Shown here piece by piece: positions 46,604 through 57,629 of a stretch of DNA of 64,000 nucleotides. The stretch is taken from NCBI RefSeq assembly GCF_024679095.1, contig NC_066509.1, forward strand, positions 16,874,089 to 16,938,088, given 5' to 3'. The position numbers and the translations under genes were made by a program. The first letter of the stretch is position 1; each line of letters starts with the position of its first letter. The notes beneath the pieces were generated by a model. It searched no databases. It saw only the letters and a list, made by a program, of their open reading frames with translations, and was not told the DNA's origin. This DNA is from Eriocheir sinensis. Taxonomy: Eukaryota; Arthropoda; Malacostraca; Decapoda; Varunidae.

Positions 46604-47307
46604 TTAAGGGTGCCGCACACCCTTGGCCTCCATAATGGCCCGGGTCTATTTAAGCACTAATATCTCTTTACCATCGTTTTACCCGTGACATTTTACATAG
46701 TTCGACCAAGTTTCAAGTTCATTGGACAATAAATAGTATTTTCCCGATTTTTTTTCCCGACTTTCTTCCCCGAGTCAAACAAAATCCTCAGAAATTATGA
46801 TAACGCAAAATGCTTCCGTATGTGCCTCCCTACTCTATTTTTCAATAAAAATAAAGAATATAATCCCTTTATGAATGCTAGAAAGGTGAGAAATGCAAGC
46901 TTGAAATACATCTCCATCAAGCCACCATGAAAAAAATGTTTCACAAGCGACATATACCATCATATCTCTTTTTCCTTCTGTATAAAGATGCCTATGTAAT
47001 CGATTTGCAAGTGCGGCAAGTTTGAAAGGAATCATGCAGAAACTGTATGTGTAGTTTGCCAAAACAGGAGAAAAAGCATGTTTTCAGATATTAGATATCA
47101 AAAGTTATAACATCAAAAATCATAAGAAACTCTCTTTATTTTCGTCCCCTCTCAAGTTTGGACGTTCATAAGAAGAGATGGGAAACAAATGAACATCAGA
47201 TAAACGTTCAGTAGGAGTAAAGAGTCTGCATTGAAGATGTCTACTCCAACTCTGGACGGAGCCTACATCCCTTGGGACCCACGCACGCACGCATACACAC
47301 TGATAAG

Positions 47308-48387
47308 CATAGCTGGGCGTTATCGCGATAAGTTATCGCGATACTTTATCGCTGATAACAAAATCGGATCATCGGCCATCCGCTACTAATTTAAATATAT
47401 ATCGGTATCTTCGTTACTTTTGTAACCAAACTAGCGATAATCGTTACTTTTTTTTCCGCCTCAGAAAAAAAACGTTGTCTCCCTACTGCGCATGCGTGGC
47501 CCGGTGTTGTATGAAAAAACTTCGGGGTATGAAATATCTTCGGTGATGAGATTTCATACTTAGATCATGAAAATTAAAACACTAGGTTATTTTTTTATGA
47601 TACTCAAAAATCAATATATCATAGAGAATAATCATTTAACTTTGCCCCCCAAAATGATTATTCACTGCCTCAAATTTGATATTCCATAATGAAGGCACTC
47701 GGTGTTGTGTTATTTGGTGTCCCATCGTCAAAAGCTGGCGCTTTTGTTTACAAACACTGGTCTCTCGTGAACTGCGCATGATCAGACCATTAAGTGTAGA
47801 CCTGTACAGTCTCACAATGCTTTTTTAACACATTAAGAGTTGCTGGAAAGCTGAATCAAACACACAGTACCACCATCCTCGCTGTTTCTAGAACGACGTA
47901 CACTCTGTACATATAAATACAACTCGTACAGAGTGTCGTTCTAGAAACAGCGAGGATGGTGGTAGTGGTACTATATGTCTGATTCAGCCTTCTAGCAACT
48001 CTTAATTACGGTTTAAAAGCTTTGTGAGACTGTACAGGTCTACGCTTGCTGGTCTGAGCATACACCGTTCACGAGAGACCAGTGTTTGTAAACAATTTTT
48101 GACAGTGGGGATGGTTTTCAGGTTTTGTAAGTTTCCTAAAATACAGATAATGAAAATTTGAATTCATCAATGTTGTTCTATCTGAAATATCAATATAGTA
48201 TCGTTTTCGCCTATCGGACTTATCGCTAGCTAGTATCGGAATTGTGGATTTATATCGAGTATCGGTTATCGGTTATCGCCTATATTTGTGTCTCTAGTTA
48301 ACGAATATCGGTTATCGCCGTTAAGGTTTTTCATTATCAGTTATCGGTTATCGGGAATAAGGTTTTATGTTATCGTGCCCAGCTATG
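47308..48387. mobile_element. hAT-like MITE nested in the TTAA element
   Basis: Ends CATAGCTGGGC and GCCCAGCTATG form perfect 11-bp inverted repeats. They are flanked by identical 8-bp duplications CTGATAAG (47300-47307 and 48388-48395). Both subterminal regions carry many CGATAA / TTATCG motifs, the kind of multi-copy motif hAT transposases bind. 1080 bp, no coding capacity. Confidence 0.92.
47745..48094. repeat. Foldback inside the hAT-like MITE
   Basis: Arms 47745-47910 and 47926-48094 are imperfect reverse complements, from TGTTTACAAACACTGG outward to GTTTCTAGAACGAC near the centre, with a loop of about 15 bp. They could be an additional nested element or the core of the MITE itself. Confidence 0.85.
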
Positions 48388-48842
48388 CTGATAAGACACT
48401 TGACACCTCTATTTTTGTACCAAGCTCCACGCTGTGGGTTTCCCAGTGGATGAATACAATATATATTTGGGATGTATTGAAGTATTAGTATATTACAATA
48501 AAGCAAATATGCATAATTTTGATATGGGGGTGAGGGGAATGGAGGGGCGGGAAATGGGTATGGGCCCGATGAATTGGGTTATGGGGTTGATATGTGGTTC
48601 TGGTGATTTCTGCATGATTCTGGATGGATAATAAAAATGAAGCAAATATGCTGAATTTTTAAAAATTTGGGGTATCGGGGGGGGGGGGGGGATGGAGGGG
48701 CGTGGAATGGGTATGGAAGCCAATAAATGGATTTTCCTGTTACTACATAACTCTCCTACCCTTAGGGGACACATAAGGCGAAAAAATGAAAATGGTCAAA
48801 ATTGAGTGAAATTTGGTCTCTAGGGGTGTGCGAGACCCTTAA

Positions 48843-49160
48843 ATCCGTCAATCACCACTCTTTGTTGTCTGTTGCTCAACCAATTCGCGATCCATTGGTG
48901 TAATTGACCGTCAATATCTATTTGCTTTAATTTATATAGTAATTTATGATGTGGGACTTTATCAAACGCTATCTGGTAATCAAGATAGACTATGTCCAAT
49001 GATTTGGTTACGTCGCAAACTGAAAAGAGGTCGTTATAAAAGGTCAATAGGTTTGATAGGCAGGATCTTTTGTTACGGAAGCCATGTTGTGAATCTCCAA
49101 TTAATGAGTGGCTTTCAAGGTAACTCACAATTTTATCTCTAATTATGCTCTCAAGTAGGA
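48843..49160 (-). pseudogene. CR1-like LINE fragment, part 1 of a split copy
   Basis: The minus strand encodes LESIIRDKIVSYLESHSLIG, QHGFRNKRSCLSNL, DIVYLDYQIAFDKVPHHKL and RQQRVVIDGF, stopping at the TTAA insertion site at 48839. Confidence 0.9.
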
Positions 49161-49303
49161 CAGAGAGTCCAAGACAGAAAGAGACAGTCCAAAAGAGAAA
49201 GAGACAGAGAGTCTGAGAGAGCAAGAGAGTGAGTTTGAGAGAGTCTAAGAGAGAGTCTGAGAGAGACAGAAAGGGGTGGGTTCAGACAAGCATGCATGGA
49301 TTC

Positions 49304-49678
<375 letters not shown>

Positions 49679-49680
49679 AT

Positions 49681-50303
49681 TACATGACTCCAGGCTGGAA
49701 GCTGCAGAACAACCTCAGACTCAGACCTATCATTTCCGATTGGGGTAAAAGGAACCTTGTGTCCTTCAATGCCTCAAAAACCCAATTTCTCCACCTATCA
49801 ACTCGTCACAATCTTCTAAACACCTATCCCCTATTCTTCGACAACACTCAGCTGTCACCATCTTCAACACTAAATATCCTCGGTCTATCCTTAACTCAAA
49901 ATCTTAACTGGAAACTTCACATCTCCTCTCTCACTAAATCACCTTCCTCGAGGTTGGGCGTTCTGCATCGTCTCCGCCAGTTCTTTTCCCCCGCACAGTT
50001 GCTATCCATATACAGGGGCCTTGTCCGCCTTCGTATGGAGTATGCATCTCACGTGTGGAGGGGGCTCCACTCAAACAGCTCTCTTGGACAGGGTGGACTC
50101 TAGGGCTCTTCGTCTCATCAGCTCTCCTCCGCTTACTGATAGTCTTCTACCTCTTAATTTCCGCCGCCATGTTGCCTCTCTTTTTATCTTCCATCGATAT
50201 TTTCACGCTGACTGCTCTTCTGAACTTGCTAACTGCATGCCTCCCTCCCTCCCGCGGCCCCGCTGCACGCGACTTTCTACTCATGCTCATCCCTATACTG
50301 TTA
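49681..50303 (+). pseudogene. Family J LINE copy 3 fragment
   Basis: An RT C-terminal segment beginning at GWKLQ..., [40 protein letters not shown] and [13 protein letters not shown], then frameshifts and a break after STHAHPYTV. Its 5' side starts directly in the (TA)n tract and its 3' side joins unrelated sequence and a CR1-like fragment at about 50355, so it is a rearranged scrap. Confidence 0.85.
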
Positions 50304-50354
50304 TAATTTGACTTTGGGGCAGTCTTGCCCCGGGGCGCGGGATGGACTGATACA

Positions 50355-51278
50355 TCGGCACTGGATGTTGGACTCAATAATCGCATTAGTAAATTTGCAG
50401 ACGACACAAAGATTGGTAACTCGGTTCACACTGATAAAGCCTCCAAGAGGATTTGCACAAAATTTCAGCTTGGTCGGATGTAGATGGGAGATGCCCTTTA
50501 ACGTAGTTAAGTGCCAGGTCCTTCAAGTTGGAATAAGAAAATTAATAAGAAGTTCGATTACGAAATGCACGGCGTTAAACTCAAAAGCGTTCAATGCGTT
50601 AAGGACTTAATTGGGGGTCAAAATCGCGTCAAACCTCAAATTCTCACAGCAATGCATCGATGCAGCAAATAAAGCGAACAGAATGTTGGGCTTCATTAAA
50701 ATAAACTTTATATTCAAGAATAAAGATGTAATACTTCCGCTCTACAATAGTTTAGTCAGACCCCACTTGGATTATGCGGTACAGTTTTGGTCTCCCCACC
50801 ATGCAAAGGACATTGCTAAATTAGGTGTTCAGCGTCGGGCAACAAAAATTACCCCTTCCTTGCGCAAATAATCCTACGAAGAAATTTAAGGCTTTCCACC
50901 CTTAACATGTTCTCGATCTCTTGAAAAACGTCGCCTCAGAGGAAAACTGATCGAATGTTCTTAAAATACTTATACATATATGGTTTCACGAATGTGGACA
51001 GATCAAAATTGTTAATGATCGATGACACTTTGCGAATGAGGAACAATGGCAACTCAAATGTAGACAAGTAAATTCAGACTGCACCAAATATTTCTTCACC
51101 AACGTTGTAGTGCGAGAATGGAAGAAGCTCCCTGCACCTTCGATCAGTAAGTGGTTCAGTGCAACGCGATAGACTCCTTTAAAAACAAGCTAGCTCGACC
51201 GTCGATGACTTCCTTGAACTTAATATTAAGTAGAGTTGAAATGCAACGTTTTGGAGCCCTGATTAATGTAGAATCACT
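50355..51278 (+). pseudogene. CR1-like LINE fragment, interrupted at its 3' UTR
   Basis: Coding scraps [52 protein letters not shown] and a decayed C-terminus, then the 3' UTR (GCAACGTTTTGGAG). It breaks at TTAA 51278-51281; the final tail (GTGGTCTGATTTTCTATGTA) reappears at about 55345. Confidence 0.85.
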
Positions 51279-51281
51279 TAA

Positions 51282-52134
51282 GGGACAGTTCACCCAATTT
51301 TGAGTGAAATATTGATAATTTTATGAAAACAAGGGAACCCCACAAAAAAAATCGAGAGACGTTGTGGGAACACTGTCCTAGACTTCCAATTATGGTGTTT
51401 TTTTAAGGTTTAAAGGGCGGGAGGTGTGGCACGCTACACTCAGACCTTTAAACCACGTTCTCAGACACTTCAGTCATCTCTGTTGTTTTTTTGCGATTTT
51501 TTGCCAATTTTTTGCGGATATTTTTTAGATAATATTCCAGAGACATTTGATATCTCAGTGTGTGGGTGTATGTTGGCCTTGAGGAGAGCCGAAGGGCACT
51601 TCAAGAGAAAGCTGTTTATCTCAAATGTAAGTTGTTGTTCTTCAAATTGTTATTGTAGCATCAGTTTTTATGCTATTTGTTTCTTTTTTTTTTTTGCATT
51701 GAAATCGTTAATATTTTTGCTGTTAAAACTATGATTGGGTGTTACAATATGCATACATTATATATTTTATTTTACACGCTTATAAGCAAATTTTCTACGC
51801 TACGGGGAAAGTAGTAGCTTCATATATTTTTTTTCAAGTTTTTAATGAATACATGGGTAGTTGAAATCCTAGCACGTTTTTATTAGTGATTACTTTAATC
51901 ACTGATAATTTTTATTTAAGTCTATGCTAAATAGTTTCGGAGCAGTAGTCAGGTAAAGTTTGCAAAAATATTAAGGGTTTTTTAATATGAAACTATTTTT
52001 TTCTTGTTTTTTTTTCCTGTATCGTCTCTCAAATTTCTACACACGTAAGTAGGTGTCATAGCTATCTGTAAATAAAATTGCATGTAAATTGATGCACACG
52101 ATCATTAACCACATCAAAAATGGTGAACAGTCCC
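51282..52134. mobile_element. TTAA-flanked DNA transposon, 853 bp
   Basis: TTAA occurs on both sides (51278-51281 and 52135-52138). The left end is GGGACAGTTCACC and the right end, read inward, is GGGACTGTTCACC, with similarity continuing into TTTTGA. No transposase. The GGG start matches the other GGG-type TTAA element at 46608-48838, and a TTGAGTGAAAT motif is shared subterminally, so they may be related families. Confidence 0.87.
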
Positions 52135-52418
52135 TTAAGCCCCGTTCACACTGTGCCAACTCTGGGCCACGACTACCCATGACTCTAGGGTACACGAGGT
52201 CTTGTGTGTTGATGCGAAAGGGTCGGGCATGTCTTGAAAGAGGTCTGGAGACTGTTGCCGAATGCTGCACCGACGTCGTGACAGGAGTCTGGAGTCGTGA
52301 GGGTTAGCACGACCAGGATCAAAGGACACAGGGTCTACCGGAGAGCGCATCAAATTTTTAATCAACTGGCGCATGACGTCATCAGGTGGAAGGTTGCTGG
52401 GTTCAGCTATGGCTGGTG

Positions 52419-53765
52419 TCACATTTTAGGCGGATTTGCCGCGCGGTTTCGCCGAGCGGTTTCGCCGCTTTTACGATAACACACACAAACCAATTGGAGG
52501 TGTCACACTGGGCGGTTTTGCCGCGCGGTGCCGCACGGCAGCCGCCCACCACCGCTGTATGCTGCGGCAGAACCACCCTGCCACGCTGCCGCTTCCCACC
52601 GCGATTGAGGACACAACACACACAGTTCAGTGCACGTGGTCACACTGGATGGTTCCGCCGCGCGGTCGACCACCATGTTTGACGTTGATTTGTTTATTCA
52701 ATTAGTGTAATTGTCAATCTTTCCTCGGCAGATATTGCCCTCCTGAACTGTGTGTTTTGTTTGGAGATGTGAGGCCTTAGAACTTGCAGCAATTTATCAA
52801 ATGAAGCCTTGGTCATTCGGTAATTAAGAACATAAGAACATAAGAACGTAGGAGTCTGCAAGAGGCCGGTAGGCCTGTACAAGGCAGCTCCTTTGAACCT
52901 AAGCTCCCGTGAATCTAACCCCACCTAATATCACTGTCTATGAATTTATCTAATCTATTTTTCAATGCGACAATTGTACTGGCACTCACCACATGACTCA
53001 GCCTGTTTCACTCATCTACCACTCTGTTAGTAAACCATTTTTTTGCCTAGTTCCTCGTTGCATCTGAATTTATCCAGTTTAAACCCATTGCTACATGTCC
53101 TACCCGGTTCTCTTACCAACAGAACCTTTTTAATATCCCCCTTATTACAGCCCTTCATGCATTTATAAACCTCGATCATGTCTCCACGCACCCTTCGCCT
53201 TTCTAGAGAATGCAAGTTTAACTGTGTGAGTCTTTCCTCGTATGGCAAGTTTCGTAACCTTTAAATCATCTTAGTCATCCTTCTCTGCACCGATTCTAAC
53301 ATTTTTTATATCCATTCTATAGTAAGGTGACCAGAACTGAACCGCATAATCAAGATGAGGTCTAACTAATGCTAAATATAGTTTAAGGAAGACTTCGGTG
53401 CTTCTCTGTTGCTTACGCCCCTTGAAATAAAACCCAGTACCCTGTTTGGTCGATTTCTAGCTTGAATGCATTGTGCCCTTGGACTGAGATCAGAGCTCAC
53501 TAACACCCCCTATTCTCATAAAACTTCTCAAACTTTTCACTAGTTTCCCTCTCAGCATGAAATGGGTGAACCCAATTTCTCAGACATGTGGGCTCTTTCA
53601 GTAATCCTTTTGCCTCAAGGACACAAACAACCTTGAGGTTAGCGCTGCCGCGCGGCGAAACCACCAAAGTGTAACATGGTAGCCTACTGGTTAGGCGGCG
53701 TCGCCGCCCTTCCCCACTCAGCGGTTTTGCCGCGCGGCGAAACCGCCCAGTGTGACACCGGCCTA
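52419..53765. mobile_element. Inner TIR element with GTGTCACA ends and GCCGCGCGG motifs
   Basis: The left end has GCTGGTGTCACA and the right end TGTGACACCGGC. Both sides have repeated CGGTTTTGCCGCGCGG-type motifs (52430-52470, 52500-52550, 52640-52670, 53645-53680, 53715-53755), and both are near CTATGG. The exact boundary and target duplication are not settled. Related ends occur at 62097-62120 and 62190-62215. Confidence 0.55.
52828..53500 (-). pseudogene. CR1-like LINE 3' end scrap (second subfamily)
   Basis: The minus strand encodes SLERRRVRGDMIEVYKCMKG and GRTCSNGFKLDKFRCNEEL with an earlier broken YEERLTQLN segment. It ends in repeated TTCTTATG units (52830-52850), a CR1-type 3' tail. 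A short copy of the same tail occurs at about 54455-54500. Confidence 0.8.
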
Positions 53766-53771
53766 TGGTAG

Positions 53772-54177
53772 TGTTGTGCTGGAAGCTTCCCCCGGCGACC
53801 ATAGGCCTCTAGAAGGCTCCGGGAGAAGCGAGCAGGGGGGCGGGGAGCAAGGCGAGCCGTCCGCGCCCCGTGGGGCGCGGCCAGACGCGAGGCGGGAAGT
53901 GTTGCCAACTCGCATATATTTTTGCTACATGTTCTTGTATGATCTAAAATATACTGTAACATTCTAGACTGTACTGTTCTGGATATATATAGGAGAAGAG
54001 GGCGAGAGAGCCCCAGCCCCAGTCATAGTAAGCTAGTGGTAAGTGAAGAGTCAGAGTGAATTGTACTACTAAGGAAGAATATTAAACTACAGAAGCTGTG
54101 CAAAGTGTTTACATATCTCCCTCCCATGGAGTCTCCTGACGGCGACACGGAACCCAAGTAACACGTCCGGCATAACA
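53772..54177 (+). mobile_element. Solo LTR with 4-bp target duplication
   Basis: 406 bp with ends TGTTGTG and CATAACA, flanked by GTAG on both sides (53768-53771 and 54178-54181). An internal TATATATA (about 53984) and a possible AATATTAAA polyadenylation region (about 54078) fit LTR layout on the + strand. No internal retroelement sequence adjoins, so it is a solo LTR left by recombination. Confidence 0.8.
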
Positions 54178-54331
54178 GTAGTATATGGTAGCCAGCCGGA
54201 AGTGGTGGTGTACGGGTTGCTTGTTCTTGTCAAATCACAATGCCTTGCAGTTGTTCAGTATCTGGCTGCAAGTCTGTAAGTAGGCTATTTAACGCTCTAG
54301 GGAAAGCATGTGCCTCTTAGTCTGTCTAGGT

Positions 54332-54440
54332 CAGGGGTGTCCAAACTTTTTTTCACAGAGGGCCACATGCGGAAAATATACGAAGGGTCGGGCCACTCAG
54401 TATATTTATGGATGGAGATGTATTTTAGAGTTTATAGTTT
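54332..54440. mobile_element. hAT (Charlie-like) terminus
   Basis: Starts CAGGGGTGTCCAAACTTTTT, the typical Charlie-type hAT end, preceded by GTCTAGGT (a likely 8-bp target). The opposite end is not visible in the window. Confidence 0.65.
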
Positions 54441-55332
54441 TACAGGAACTACCACGTGTAGGTCAACTGGCCTCTTGCAGATTCCTTATTTTCTTATGTA
54501 GGTATGTATTTTTTTAAGGAATGTAAGTAGAATAGGCAAGTATACCTTTAAAGGAATCTATTTTCTATAATGTCTTATTTATGTATACAGGATAAACTAC
54601 TGAATCCTATTGCAAGAGGATCGAGTAGCATCATGCTCGTTAGAGAGGATTTGAATGTAAGCTTATAGTTTTCATTGTACTTACTATTATTACACAGCAA
54701 GATGAGTCGTTACAAAGGTAATCCCACGCTTACTACTGTGAGCCATAACAAAGGGACGGGCAGTCATTATATTCTTAGATTTAAGGTTTAGGCTCTTCCA
54801 TTGCGGCCAAAAAGGTATTTAGCATGTTTTGTATTTTTATACGGTGTCTAGATATGCATATATAGACACTCAAGTGAATTATAGTGTGTATAAGCAAGAA
54901 AGATTACCTAAAGATGTGTGTACGTAATTTCTTTGTGTGTTAAATTCACTACAGAAACCTCCAGAAGATACGATATTTGTCAATCAAAGACAAAGACAAT
55001 GAAAGCCTGTTTAAATTATATTTGCGTTACCGCTCGACGTAAATACTTCCGATTCTATTTGAGCTACCGTTCGACGTGAATACTTTCGTTTTCTACTTCA
55101 TCTCTCCTCGCTCCACCTGCTGACGTCATTTTCTGCGCGCCGGTTGACCCTGTGTCCTTTGATCCTGAGCACGACATGCCGGCAACTAGTTGGCCGAATG
55201 TCCCAGACAGTCGGCAAGACACCAAGACCCCAATAAAACCTCCCCCACCTTCTTGGAGCGTGGGAACCAACTTGTCAAATGGAAAAGTCGTAGGGTTGGC
55301 GTGCCTGAGTCGGCACAGTGTGATCAGGGCTT

Positions 55333-55495
55333 TTGGTTTCCGGGGTCTGTGTGGTCTGATTTTCTATGTAAATCTATGTAAACTTGATATTCAATAAAAG
55401 TAGAAATGCAAAGTCTTGGTGACATTAAATTAGTAGTATTAAGTCCCATAGAGTCTGTGGTACGAGTATCTATGTAAATCTATGTAAAAATATAT
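55333..55495 (+). repeat. CR1-like 3' tail pieces
   Basis: GTGGTCTGATTTTCTATGTA followed by AATCTATGTAAA units, matching the tail at 42030-42078. A second short tail follows at 55470-55490. The first is the far end of the copy broken at 51278. Confidence 0.75.
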
Positions 55496-55499
55496 CCTC

Positions 55500-56450
55500 A
55501 CTGACCATCGACAATCAATCCAAAATTTAATTATTTAACTTTGTTCATAAAGGGACTTGGGTAAAAATACAGTAATAGAAAATAAGAAGAGAAGGATATA
55601 TATTTTTTCTATCAAGTAACTTATTAGATAATAATATGTATGCCAAAACGTGTGGAGCAGCACCAAGTCGAGGGTTAGCGGCGGCAGTGTTTAGGCGAGC
55701 CGTGTTGTCATTCCAATCCCAGCCCGCGACGTCCAGGCTCCGGTGAGGCTCCCGCTCCCCCTTGACGTCTGCACTTCTGTAACCTGTGTGAATTGCAGGA
55801 CATTATCTGACTGCCGTTGTATGGAAGTAAACAGGTCCCGGGCCATAGAAAACTTGGAGGCCCGTTGGATGTCAATTGTGTCAAGATTCTGTTCATGCAC
55901 CCTTCCATCTCGTTTCCTATTTACCCAACTGTCCTTTTGTTCTCACAAGTATCTTCTATCAATCTTTAAACCTGGAAAACCATAGGAGAGAATGTAGAGC
56001 TTAAAACCAGTGAAAATAGCCATGTAATGTGTGAAACCTGCATAGCTGCAACAGGCGAAGTTGCCCACAGCGTCCTCACAGTAACTATAATCCACAGCTA
56101 TAATCCAATAGGAGTGTTCACCCTATTGCTAACGAGGGGGCTTTGTCCCCATCGACTCCCCTTAGGGTCATCAAAATACAGGCTACCTAATATGAAAATA
56201 AGGGTAATAATCCCAAGGTTATTATTGACATTGTATTGTGTTTTACTTCTGTTAATGCAGTGCAGTAACTATTACCTTCCAGAAAACCAAAGACTTGGAT
56301 AATAACAAAACCTTAGCCACCTCTGGCAAAGTTACTACTTACATCATGGATTTCTTTTTGGTCCCTGAATGCAGTATAGTAACAAGTGACTTCCAGAAAG
56401 GAGAAAGAATCCAATTCAGGGACTATTTATTGTTGAAAATAGGGGATAAT
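55500..56450. other. Anonymous stretch
   Basis: No gene recognised. The open frames (55743-55985, 56027-56302) show no domain. Confidence 0.45.
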
Positions 56451-56454
56451 ACAT

Positions 56455-56585
56455 GAAAGCGTCGCCTCCTCTGGCGGCAGCCGCGGCTATGGTGCCGCCG
56501 CCCCAGCCACAAAATAGCTCACAGAGGGGTTAGGGTGGGGGAGCATATTTAAACTATTCCAACCGAACTTTACGACCTAACAGCT
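56455..56585 (+). repeat. Dispersed repeat, AAAATAGCTC family, copy 3
   Basis: CCCAGCCACAAAATAGCTCA followed by GGGGGAGCATATTTAAACT and CCGAACTTTACGACCT, closely matching 7430-7500. Confidence 0.75.
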
Positions 56586-56718
56586 AACGGGGGTGCTTTG
56601 CAGAATCTTCAAAATATTGATAAGTTTGACCACAGTCAAGCACATATTTTGCCAGTGAAGGGGTCTAGGAAGGATAGGTTAGATTTAGTTTTGTTAGATT
56701 TGTTGTTTAATTGTTTAA

Positions 56719-57376
56719 CCCTTATAGCGCGAGCTTATTTTGCTGTGTCTATCCTCCCACGCGGGCATATTCAGGCTAAAACATACCTCACTTCAACCTT
56801 TCATACCTTCACTCCTACTTAACTCACGTAACTGAATGAAGTACCATTATAAAGTACATACCCTTAGCTGTTTTTTGACGTTAAGTTGAAGACTACATGA
56901 CCTTTGGTTGAGTGAGTACGCAATATTGAACTAGGATCACTGAGAGCACATTTTTATAGACAGTTTTCCACCCCGAGTGGACTTCCCTTCTTTGATTTAG
57001 CAAAAAGAAACATAACTTTTATACAGTTTATGTGAACCACACCCCAAAAAGACTTAACTTCTAGGCTTTCTTGATGCCATTAATGGGTATTGAGGTCAAA
57101 GGGTCCCCATCTTGTGGATGAAATTTACTGAAAGGTGGGATGTCTAGCGGACATCTTCTCAGAGTTTACTCAAGTCATACACTGACCAATAATTAGTCAA
57201 AAGAGCATGGTTGGTTATTGTTTGAAAGAAAACGACATGCTTACCATACCTCAACATAAACAAAATAAATTTGACAGTTCCCAAAGTCAAAAAATGCCTT
57301 GTTGACTCTTGTCGACACCCGCAGTTTGAGCCCAGGCACCGGCTGTCGACTAATGTCGACACCCACGCTTTAAGGG
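56719..57376. mobile_element. piggyBac-type MITE, 658 bp
   Basis: TTAA on both sides (56715-56718 and 57377-57380). Ends are CCCTTATAGCGCG and, read inward from the right, CCCTTAAAGCGTG. The TTAA-CCC...GGG-TTAA layout is diagnostic of piggyBac. No transposase. Near the right end TGTCGACACCC occurs twice (57309-57365) with a GTCGACTAATGTCGAC palindrome-like element, a possible transposase-binding repeat. Confidence 0.87.
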
Positions 57377-57629
57377 TTAATGTAAATAGGTACCTGTGAT
57401 ATGCTTTGCACGTCACCATTGCCATCAGTGACAGCAGAGGAGGCTACGCTCAACTCCATATTCCCTGACAGGTTAATATACATGAATCTCCCAGTTGGGG
57501 GCTTTATTCCCCTCAACTTCCCTGTGGTTCCACATTTTGTCACATTGGGCTGCTCTGTCTCCTACAGCTGTACAGGTTCTCACATAATCATACAGGCCAT
57601 TGGACGCAAACATGGTACTCACTCACCTT

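Larger units (their letters stand above)
46608..48838. mobile_element. TTAA-flanked DNA transposon inserted in a CR1-like LINE
   Basis: Bounded by TTAA on both sides (46604-46607 and 48839-48842). Terminal inverted repeats are GGGTGCCGCACACCC (left) and, read inward on the minus strand, GGGTCTCGCACACCC (right). Removing the element and one TTAA restores the LINE sequence exactly. There is no transposase, so it is non-autonomous. TTAA targets fit piggyBac, but piggyBac ends normally start CCC rather than GGG, so a Sola-type or other TTAA superfamily is possible. The right part has a duplicated unit of about 140 bp (about 48495-48630 and 48634-48765). Confidence 0.9.
52139..55332. mobile_element. 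Possible composite TIR element (nest) within the CR1-like 3' UTR
   Basis: The left end (GCCCCGTTCACACTGTGCC) and the right end read inward (GCCCTGATCACACTGTGCC) are matching inverted repeats, and the similarity continues for more than 25 bp. Internal segments 52305-52390 and 55095-55180 are also inverted copies (AGGATCAAAGGACACAGGGT). Beyond the right end the CR1-like 3' tail resumes. The target duplication is unclear. It contains the inner TIR element, a CR1 scrap, a solo LTR and a hAT end listed separately. Confidence 0.65.
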
